Assembly (NCBI GenBank): GCA_003214525.1
Contig: QCLN01000003.1
Coordinates: forward strand, 1-64,000
Reading direction: 5' to 3'
DNA length: 64,000 bases
Source of the DNA: Pelagibacteraceae bacterium AG-414-M23
GTDB taxonomy: Bacteria; Pseudomonadota; Alphaproteobacteria; Pelagibacterales; Pelagibacteraceae
The notes below the pieces were generated by a model. The model did not search any database, was not told the DNA's origin, and saw nothing but the letters and a program-made list of their open reading frames with translations. A program made the translations under genes and the position numbers. Shown in pieces: positions 54,315 to 62,209 of the stretch; the first letter of the stretch is position 1; every line of letters starts with the position of its first letter.

Positions 54315-56975
54315 ATGAAAAAACTAATTTTTAATTTTAAATCAAAAGACGTAAAAAAACTAAAAAACCCCAAAAATATACTGGGCGGCAAAGGCGCAAA
54401 CCTTGCTGAAATGGGAAGATTGGGATTGCCAGTGCCTCATGGTTTTACAATTTCTACAGCGGTATGTCATTTATTCTATCAGAATAAAAAAAGATTAAAT
54501 TCAAAGATAATTAAAGAAATTAATAAAGAACTTCTATTAATAGAAAAAGAAGCAAAAAAGAAACTTGGTGATTTAAAAAATCCTTTATTAGTATCAGTCA
54601 GATCAGGTGCAAGAGTTTCTATGCCTGGAATGATGGATACTATTTTGAATCTAGGTCTAAACGATCAAACTGTAATTGCACTTGCCAAAAAAACTTCAAA
54701 TATGAGATTTGCAAAAGACAGCTATCGAAGATTTATTCAAATGTATTCAAATGTAGTTTTAGGAATTGAAAGTTATAATTTTGAAGAGTTAATTGAAAAT
54801 TATAAATTAACAAGAGGCGTTCTTCTTGATACCGAATTAGATGAGAATGATTGGGATAGTTTAATTAAAGATTTTAAAAATTTAGTTAGAGAAAAAACTA
54901 AAAAAGAGTTTCCTCAAAATGTTAAAGAGCAGTTAATTGGAGCTATTAGAGCAGTGTTCTTGTCTTGGGAAAGTCATAGGGCAAAAGTTTATAGAAAATT
55001 AAATCAAATCCCTTCAGACTGGGGAACGGCTGTAAATGTTCAATCAATGGTTTTTGGAAACATGGGAAATAATTGTGCTACAGGAGTTGTATTTACAAGA
55101 AATCCTTCAAATGGTGATAAAAATATATATGGTGAGTATTTAATTAATGCTCAAGGAGAAGATGTGGTTGCAGGAACTAGAACACCACAACATATTACAA
55201 AAAAAGCGAGAATAAGTTCTAATGATAAACAATTGTCAATGGAAGAGGTAATGCCAGTTGTTTATAAAAAATTGAAACAAATTTTACTAAAATTAGAAAA
55301 ACATTATAAAGATATGCAAGATGTAGAATTTACAGTTGAGAATAAAATTTTATGGATGTTACAAACTAGATCTGGAAAAAGAACAGCAAAATCAGCAGTT
55401 AAAATTGCAGTTGATATGTTTAAGGAAAAATTAATTTCTAAAAAGGAAGCCGTTTTAAGATTGGACCCAAATTCTTTAGATTCCTTATTGCATCCCACTT
55501 TAGATGAAAATGAAAAAATAAATGTAATTGCCAAAGGTTTGCCAGCTTCACCTGGTGCAGTAAGTGGAAAAGCTGTGTTTACATCTGATGAAGCAGAAAG
55601 ATTAAATGGAATGATGCAAAATACAATATTGGTAAGAGTAGAAACTTCACCCGAAGATATTCATGGGATGCATGCTGCAAAAGGAATACTAACAGCCAGA
55701 GGAGGAATGACAAGCCATGCAGCAGTTGTGGCTAGAGGAATGGGCCGTCCATGTGTTTCTGGCTCAAGTGAGATTGAAATAGATTATGAAAATAAGATTT
55801 TTAAAACAAAAAATAATACAATTAAAGAGGGAGATGTAATTACCATTGATGGATCAACAGGTAGAATAATTACCGGTGAAGTAAAAACTGTAAAACCAGA
55901 AATATCTGGCGATTTTTCAAAATTAATGAGCTGGGCAGATGGTTTTAGAAAATTAAAAGTAAGAACCAATTCTGAAACACCATTAGATAGTAAAGTTGCA
56001 AGAGACTTTGGGGCAGAAGGCATCGGATTATGCAGAACAGAACATATGTTTTTTGATGAAGAAAGAATATTATCAGTTAGACAAATGATACTTTCAAAGT
56101 CTAAGCAGGATAGGGCGATTGCATTAGAAAAACTGCTTCCACATCAAAAAGAAGATTTTTTAGAAATATTTAAAATCATGCAAGGATTGCCTGTTACAGT
56201 AAGATTATTAGATCCTCCTCTGCATGAATTTTTACCAAAAAGTGACAAAGAAATAGAAGATGTAGCGAATTCATTAAAACTAACAAAGAATGAAATTCGA
56301 GTAAGGATTACAGAACTTCATGAACAAAATCCAATGCTAGGGCACAGAGGATGTAGACTTGGTATTTCTTTTCCAGAAATTTATGAAATGCAGTGTCGTG
56401 CTATATTTGAAGCACTAATAGAATTAAAAAGAAAGAAAATAAAATCTGCTTTTCCTGAGATAATGATACCTCTAGTTTCAACAGAGGCTGAAATAAAAAT
56501 AATGAAAGATCTTGTAATTAGAACAGCTAAGAAAGTTCAAGATTACTTCAAAATAAAAATAGATTTTTTAGTTGGGACTATGATTGAGCTGCCAAGAGCG
56601 GCTTTAAGAGCTAATGATATTGCTAAACATGCAGAATTTTTTAGCTTTGGAACTAATGACTTAACCCAAACAACCTTTGGTATTAGTAGAGATGATAGTG
56701 GTAAATTTTTAAATGACTATATTGAAAATAAAATTTTCGACATTGATCCTTTTGTATCTATAGACGAAGGAGTTGGAGATTTAATCAAAATTGCATCTGA
56801 AAAAGGAAAAAAACAAAACAAGAAAATTAAATTAGGAATTTGTGGAGAACACGGCGGAGATCCAAAGAGTATACATTTATGCTCAAAAATTGGTCTTAAT
56901 TATGTTTCTTGCTCTCCTTATAGAGTTCCTATAGCAAGGTTAGCTGCCGCACAAGCTGAACTAAAAAAAAATTAA
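54315..56975 (+). CDS. ppdK: Pyruvate, phosphate dikinase
   Basis: GGKGANLAEMGRLGLPVPHGFTIST; GILTARGGMTSHAAVVARGMGRPCVSG; LGICGEHGGDP. Confidence 0.98.
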   Translation: MKKLIFNFKSKDVKKLKNPKNILGGKGANLAEMGRLGLPVPHGFTISTAVCHLFYQNKKRLNSKIIKEINKELLLIEKEAKKKLGDLKNPLLVSVRSGARVSMPGMMDTILNLGLNDQTVIALAKKTSNMRFAKDSYRRFIQMYSNVVLGIESYNFEELIENYKLTRGVLLDTELDENDWDSLIKDFKNLVREKTKKEFPQNVKEQLIGAIRAVFLSWESHRAKVYRKLNQIPSDWGTAVNVQSMVFGNMGNNCATGVVFTRNPSNGDKNIYGEYLINAQGEDVVAGTRTPQHITKKARISSNDKQLSMEEVMPVVYKKLKQILLKLEKHYKDMQDVEFTVENKILWMLQTRSGKRTAKSAVKIAVDMFKEKLISKKEAVLRLDPNSLDSLLHPTLDENEKINVIAKGLPASPGAVSGKAVFTSDEAERLNGMMQNTILVRVETSPEDIHGMHAAKGILTARGGMTSHAAVVARGMGRPCVSGSSEIEIDYENKIFKTKNNTIKEGDVITIDGSTGRIITGEVKTVKPEISGDFSKLMSWADGFRKLKVRTNSETPLDSKVARDFGAEGIGLCRTEHMFFDEERILSVRQMILSKSKQDRAIALEKLLPHQKEDFLEIFKIMQGLPVTVRLLDPPLHEFLPKSDKEIEDVANSLKLTKNEIRVRITELHEQNPMLGHRGCRLGISFPEIYEMQCRAIFEALIELKRKKIKSAFPEIMIPLVSTEAEIKIMKDLVIRTAKKVQDYFKIKIDFLVGTMIELPRAALRANDIAKHAEFFSFGTNDLTQTTFGISRDDSGKFLNDYIENKIFDIDPFVSIDEGVGDLIKIASEKGKKQNKKIKLGICGEHGGDPKSIHLCSKIGLNYVSCSPYRVPIARLAAAQAELKKN

Positions 56976-57811
56976 TTCAATTCTAATTTCAAATCAATTG
57001 CTGATACAGTATGAGTTAAAGCTCCAACTGATATTCTATCAACACCAGTCAAAGCAACTTTTTTTATATTTTTTAAAGTTACATTGCCCGAAGCTTCTGT
57101 TTCATAATATTTTTTAGCTAATTTAACGCATACTTTAAGAGTTTTTATTTTCATATTATCCAGTAAAATTCTATCAAATTTTAATCCCAAGATTTTTTTC
57201 AATTGATAAATTCTATCAACTTCAACTGTAATCCTTCTTCCTTTTTTGTTTTTAATCGCTTTTCTTATAATATTTTCAAATTTTTTTTCTGAAACTATAT
57301 GATTATCTTTAATTAAAAATTCATCGCTTAAATTAAAACGATGATTAGTTCCGCCACCTAGTTTTACACCATATTTTTGAATTAATCTTAAGTTAGGAAT
57401 AGTTTTTCTTGTACAGCATATTTTTGTTTTACCGCCAGCTCTTTTTACGAATTTATCTGTTTTTGTTGCAATACCTGATATGTGAGAGATAAAGTTTAAT
57501 GCTACCCTTTCTCCTTTAAGGATATTTTTTAGATTTCCTTCAATTGTTGCAATAACTGTTCCTTTATTAATTTTAGAGCCTTCTTTTTTATTTATTTTAA
57601 ACTTAATTTTTTTATCAATTAGCTTGAAAGTTTCTTTTGCAAATTCCAACCCACCCAAAATACCTTTTTGACCACTTATCATTTTTACTTTTTTATTAAG
57701 ATTATTTTTCAAAAGATTAGAAGTTATATCTCCGGAGGGAGCAAGATCTTCATTTAGCGCAAACTTGCAGGAAGATTTGATATAATTTTTACTTAATTGA
57801 ATTTTTGACAC
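56972..57811 (-). CDS. nadC: Nicotinate-nucleotide pyrophosphorylase
   Basis: LNEDLAPSGDITSNLL; LNFISHISGIAT; TRKTIPNLRLIQKYGVKLGGGTNHRFNLSDEFLIKDNH. Confidence 0.97.
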   Translation of the reverse strand: MSKIQLSKNYIKSSCKFALNEDLAPSGDITSNLLKNNLNKKVKMISGQKGILGGLEFAKETFKLIDKKIKFKINKKEGSKINKGTVIATIEGNLKNILKGERVALNFISHISGIATKTDKFVKRAGGKTKICCTRKTIPNLRLIQKYGVKLGGGTNHRFNLSDEFLIKDNHIVSEKKFENIIRKAIKNKKGRRITVEVDRIYQLKKILGLKFDRILLDNMKIKTLKVCVKLAKKYYETEASGNVTLKNIKKVALTGVDRISVGALTHTVSAIDLKLELN

Positions 57812-57816
57812 AGAAT

Positions 57817-58806
57817 TTATCTGCCTATTTTTGTCATTCTCTCTACAGACTTTCTTGCTTTTTCTATAGTGATATCATCCATGATTATTTCATTTGATTC
57901 ATTTTCTAAACAATCAAGAATTTTTGGAAGTGTAATTCTTTTCATATGCGGACAAAGATTGCATGGTCTTATGAATTTCACATTGGGGTTATCTATCTGA
58001 ACATTATCGCTCATAGAGCATTCTGTTACCATCATTACTTTTTCTGGCTGTTTATCTTTAACATATTTTATCATACCACTTGTAGATCCAGTAAAATCAC
58101 TCGCATTAATCACATCTGGCGGGCATTCAGGGTGTGCAATAATTTTTATTCCTGGATTATTTTTTCTAATCTCATTTATTTCTTCATCATTAAATTTTTC
58201 ATGAACTTCACATGTTCCTTTCCATGAAATAATTTCAACATCAGTTTGTGAAGCAACATATTTAGCTAAATAATCGTCTGGTAAAAATATAACTTTTTTA
58301 ACGTCCAGAGAGTTTACAATCTTAATCGCATTAGCCGATGTACAACATACATCCGTTTCTGCTTTAACATCAGCAGATGTATTTACATATGAAACAACCG
58401 GAACTCCAGGGTATTGTTTTTTTAAATTTTTAACATCTTCACCTGTTATTGATGATGATAAAGAGCATCCAGCCCTCATATCTGGCAATAACACTTTCTT
58501 ATTTGGGTTCATTAACTTTACAGTTTCAGCCATGAAATGAACACCACACATAACAATTATTTCAGCTTTTGTTTTTTCAGCCTCAACTGCAAGAGCAAGG
58601 GAGTCAGCTGAAAAATCTGATATACCATGATAAATTTCTGGAGTTTGATAGTTATGCGCAAGTATAACGGCATTCTTTTCTTTCTTTAATTTATTTATTT
58701 TATAGATGTAGGGAGCATGAGTTGCCCACTCAATTTCTGGAACAGCACTAGAAATTTTTTGATAGATTGGATCAGTTACTTTTTTTACTTCTGCAGAAAT
58801 TGCCAT
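57817..58806 (-). CDS. nadA: Quinolinate synthase
   Basis: AVILAHNYQTPEIYHGISDFSADSLALA; PDMRAGCSLSSSIT; HPECPPDVI; RPCNLCPHMKRI. Confidence 0.97.
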   Translation of the reverse strand: MAISAEVKKVTDPIYQKISSAVPEIEWATHAPYIYKINKLKKEKNAVILAHNYQTPEIYHGISDFSADSLALAVEAEKTKAEIIVMCGVHFMAETVKLMNPNKKVLLPDMRAGCSLSSSITGEDVKNLKKQYPGVPVVSYVNTSADVKAETDVCCTSANAIKIVNSLDVKKVIFLPDDYLAKYVASQTDVEIISWKGTCEVHEKFNDEEINEIRKNNPGIKIIAHPECPPDVINASDFTGSTSGMIKYVKDKQPEKVMMVTECSMSDNVQIDNPNVKFIRPCNLCPHMKRITLPKILDCLENESNEIIMDDITIEKARKSVERMTKIGR

Positions 58807-58864
58807 TACACAAACTTATCAACTTGAAATAGAATTGTCATTCATTTAATCTGACGCATCAATT

Positions 58865-58950
58865 GCGGTCATGCTGAAATTGGTAGACAGGCACGGTTGA
58901 GGGCCGTGTGGGCTTAGCCCATGAGAGTTCGAGTCTCTCTGACCGCACCA
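58865..58950 (+). tRNA. tRNA-Leu (GAG), CCA encoded
   Basis: GCGGTCATG...CACGG-TTGAGGG-CCGTG...long variable arm...GAGTTCGAGTCTCTCTGACCGCACCA. Confidence 0.95.
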
Positions 58951-58974
58951 AAAAATAAACTTTATAAAATAAAA

Positions 58975-59240
58975 AAAAGGGCGTTCTGTTGCCAGGTGCC
59001 CCAAACCCCGTAACTTAATTAAAAAAATTAATTAAGCTGCAATTGCATAACTTTCGTTAGCATTTATAAAATTGCCCATTGAGGCGGAACAATACCTGAC
59101 GAAAAAATAACTTTTAGACACCCGTCGATCCTAATTCACCCCCATAAGTTGAAAATGGTGGAGGTGGTGGGTACTGCCCCCACGTCCGTAATGGTTATTA
59201 CGAAATTCGTTTATCGTCATAGTTGGAAAACCAACATTAT
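58975..59240 (-). ncRNA. ssrA: Circularly permuted two-piece tmRNA (acceptor piece, ITS, coding piece)
   Basis: Minus strand: acceptor piece ...GGACGTGGGGGCAGTACCCACCACCTCCACCA ends at 59156; 12-nt spacer; coding piece starts GGGGGTGAATTAGGATCGACGGG at 59143, pairing with CACCTCC. Tag ORF GCT AAC GAA AGT TAT GCA ATT GCA GCT TAA at 59061-59032. Outer ends approximate. Confidence 0.92.
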
Positions 59241-59279
59241 TAATATAAAACCAATTTTAAGAGATTCAATATATTATTC

Positions 59280-60227
59280 ATGAAATTAACAAACGAGCAA
59301 ATTAAAGAAATAAAAGAGCAGCAATCTCAACAAAACAACACAAAAAGAGTTACAGCTCTAGAGCTTGAAAAAATTCTTTACGAGGCAATTTCTGTATTAG
59401 ATCACGGATTTATAAGAGTAGTAGATTATATGGGCGATGATACATCTATTGTTCAGGCAGCGAGAGTTTCATATGGAAAGGGAACAAAAAAAGTTTCAAC
59501 TGATGCAGGATTAATTAAATATCTAATGCGACATTGGCATAGCACTCCATTTGAAATGTGTGAGATTAAGTACCATATTAAGCTTCCAATTTTTATAGCA
59601 AGGCAATGGATTAGACACAGAACAGCAAATGTGAATGAATATTCTGCAAGGTATTCAATATTAGATAAGGAATTTTATTTACCTGCTTCTGAACATTTGG
59701 CTGCGCAATCTCAAAGTAACAGGCAAGGCAGAGGAGATGTTCTTGAAGGTGAAAAAGCAAAAAAAGTTTTAGATCTTTTAAAAGGAGATGCTGAACAAAC
59801 ATATAATAATTATGAAATAATGTTGAATGAAAGATATGATGGATCAGTAATTGATGAGAATGCAGTTGGTCTAGCAAGAGAACTTGCAAGAATGAATTTA
59901 ACTCTAAACACATATACCCAATGGTATTGGAAAACTGATTTATTAAATCTCATGAACTTTTTGAGACTTCGCGCAGATCATCATGCTCAATATGAAATAA
60001 GAGCTTATGCAGATGCAATGTTGGATACCGTTAAAAAGTGGGTGCCAATAACTTATGAAGCTTTTATGGATTATAGAGTGGGAGGAACCGAAATATCTGC
60101 TAAAGGCAAAGAAGTAATTAAAAAACTTATGAAGGGCGAAAAACCCGATATTGATCAATCTGGACTTTCGAAACGAGAGTGGAATGAATTAATGGAAGCT
60201 TTCGATATAAAAAACAAATTAGTTTAA
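59280..60227 (+). CDS. thyX: Flavin-dependent thymidylate synthase
   Basis: [19 protein letters not shown] (ThyX RHRxxxxNExSxR motif). Confidence 0.97.
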   Translation: MKLTNEQIKEIKEQQSQQNNTKRVTALELEKILYEAISVLDHGFIRVVDYMGDDTSIVQAARVSYGKGTKKVSTDAGLIKYLMRHWHSTPFEMCEIKYHIKLPIFIARQWIRHRTANVNEYSARYSILDKEFYLPASEHLAAQSQSNRQGRGDVLEGEKAKKVLDLLKGDAEQTYNNYEIMLNERYDGSVIDENAVGLARELARMNLTLNTYTQWYWKTDLLNLMNFLRLRADHHAQYEIRAYADAMLDTVKKWVPITYEAFMDYRVGGTEISAKGKEVIKKLMKGEKPDIDQSGLSKREWNELMEAFDIKNKLV

Positions 60228-60241
60228 TTCAATTTTTTTAT

Positions 60242-61603
60242 ATGAACAAAAATAGTTCAATCATAATAAATCTTATATTTCCTTTTTTGGTATTATTTTT
60301 TTCAATATTATTGTTGTCCTATGTTTTTTATAAGTCTGAAATTATTTCTGAGGGGGTTTTAAGAGAGTATTATAAAACATATTACATTATTGGGATTTTT
60401 AGTTTTTTATTTTCAATTTTTATTTTTTTATTAAATGAAAATATTAAAAAAAATATTTTTTTATTGATCTTTGGAACAATAATTTCCTTTTATATACTTG
60501 AGACTATTTTAAGTTTAAATCAAATTTTTTATGTAAAAAATATTGAAAAAATAAGAGAATTAAAAAAAAAAATATATTTTGAGAATACCGGAAATGAGTA
60601 TGATTATAGAACAGAATATCAAGTATTTTTAGATTCTGATGAACGGTTAGAAATGTTAATCCAACCAGAATATTTTTGGAATACTGAAGATGATGTGTTT
60701 CCATTGAGTGGAAAACCAAACTCAAAAATTATAATTGGAAATGAAAACGGATATTATGCTTACTTTTTTAGTGACAAGTATGGATTTAGAAATCCCAACA
60801 ATGTTTGGGAAAAAAATAAAACAAAATATTTATTATTAGGTGACTCTTTTGTTCATGGTTTTGCCGTAAATAAACCTGATGATATATCTTATCAATTGAG
60901 AGAACTATCTAAAGAGAATGTTATAAATTTAGGCTTTGGCTCAAATGGTCCTTTAACATCGTATGCAACATTAAAAGAATTTTTTCCAAATAATGTTGAA
61001 AATATTTTGTGGTTTTTTTATGAAGGAAATGATTTGCTTGACTTAAATCTAGAAAAAGAAAATAAAATTTTGTTGGAATATTTTAAAGATGACTTTTACT
61101 CTCAAAATTTAATATTAAAAGAAAAAGAAATAAAAAAAATTTTCAAAAATTATACAGATAAACAATTAAAAATAAGAGGAAATAATGAAAAAAGACAAAA
61201 CAGATTTATTAAATATATAATGCTATGGAATTTGAGATCAAAAGCGCACTATTTGGCAGCAAATTTTGGAGTAAAAGGAGATTTAAATTTAGATAATAGC
61301 TTTAATTTATATTTAGATATAATAAATAAAGTAAATAATTTTTCCAAACAAAATAATTCTAAACTATATTTTATTTTTATTCCTGCGTTTGAGAGATACT
61401 CAAATAAAGAATTTTCAAATAAGTATTATTTTAAACTAATTGAATATTTAAAAAAAAACAAAATAGAATTAATTGATTTGCATTTTGATTTGATAAGCAA
61501 ACACCAGGATCCATTAGAATTATACCCATTTAGAATGTCGGGACATTTTAATGAATATGGGTATAAAAAAATATCAAAATTTATTTATAGTTCAATTAAT
61601 TAA
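60242..61603 (+). CDS. Membrane-anchored SGNH/GDSL hydrolase-like protein
   Basis: Two or three N-terminal TM helices; YLLLGDSFVHGFAV...NLGFGSNGPLTSY block; C-terminal HFNEYGYKKISKFIY. Confidence 0.65.
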   Translation: MNKNSSIIINLIFPFLVLFFSILLLSYVFYKSEIISEGVLREYYKTYYIIGIFSFLFSIFIFLLNENIKKNIFLLIFGTIISFYILETILSLNQIFYVKNIEKIRELKKKIYFENTGNEYDYRTEYQVFLDSDERLEMLIQPEYFWNTEDDVFPLSGKPNSKIIIGNENGYYAYFFSDKYGFRNPNNVWEKNKTKYLLLGDSFVHGFAVNKPDDISYQLRELSKENVINLGFGSNGPLTSYATLKEFFPNNVENILWFFYEGNDLLDLNLEKENKILLEYFKDDFYSQNLILKEKEIKKIFKNYTDKQLKIRGNNEKRQNRFIKYIMLWNLRSKAHYLAANFGVKGDLNLDNSFNLYLDIINKVNNFSKQNNSKLYFIFIPAFERYSNKEFSNKYYFKLIEYLKKNKIELIDLHFDLISKHQDPLELYPFRMSGHFNEYGYKKISKFIYSSIN

Positions 61604-61668
61604 CTTGCTTTTATTTTTAAATTAAAATAATTTTTTAATGTAGATTACAAACGTATATTTAGAATATA

Positions 61669-62055
61669 ATGGAAAAAAATAACAATATTCCTTCAAATAA
61701 AAATTTTGGATTAGTTTTTAGTGTTATATTTTTAATTATTGCCTTATGGCCTTTATTAGATAATAATGAAATAAGAGTCTGGTCAATTATTTTATCAATT
61801 GTTTTTTTTATATTTGGGATCTTAAACTCTAAAATTCTTAATCCTTTCAATAAAATTTGGACAAAATTTGGAATTATTTTAGGAAATATTATTGCCCCCA
61901 TAGTTATGGCTATAATTTTTTTTGGAGTTGTTACCCCAACTAGTATTTTGCTCAAAATATTTGGTAAAGATATATTAATGCTAAAAAAAAATAGAAGCGA
62001 TACTTATTGGATAAATAAAGATAACTCAAATAACAATATGAAAAATCAATTTTAG
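61669..62055 (+). CDS. SxtJ-like small membrane protein
   Basis: Two or three TM segments (GLVFSVIFLIIALWPLL; GIILGNIIAPIVMAIIFFGVVTPTSILLKIFGKDIL), C-terminal RSDTYW; directly upstream of a DUF5989-like ORF and carbamoyltransferase. Confidence 0.7.
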   Translation: MEKNNNIPSNKNFGLVFSVIFLIIALWPLLDNNEIRVWSIILSIVFFIFGILNSKILNPFNKIWTKFGIILGNIIAPIVMAIIFFGVVTPTSILLKIFGKDILMLKKNRSDTYWINKDNSNNNMKNQF

Positions 62056-62056
62056 T

Positions 62057-62206
62057 ATGAACTTTATTATTGAGTTTTGGAAATTTTTAATGGTAAGAAA
62101 AAAATACTGGTTGCTTCCTATAATTATCATTCTTGTTCTATTTGGAGGTTTAATCGTTTTAAGCCAAGGTAGTGCGGTGGCTCCATTTATTTACGCAATA
62201 TTTTAA
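62057..62206 (+). CDS. DUF5989-like 49-aa membrane protein (omitted from ORF track)
   Basis: Translated by eye: MNFIIEFWKFLMVRKKYWLLPIIIILVLFGGLIVLSQGSAVAPFIYAIF*. Confidence 0.8.
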   Translation: MNFIIEFWKFLMVRKKYWLLPIIIILVLFGGLIVLSQGSAVAPFIYAIF

Positions 62207-62209
62207 AAC

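Noticed and set aside
61659-61955. 98-aa minus-strand ORF opposite the SxtJ-like gene
   Set aside because: The plus-strand ORF fits the cassette context and membrane topology better.
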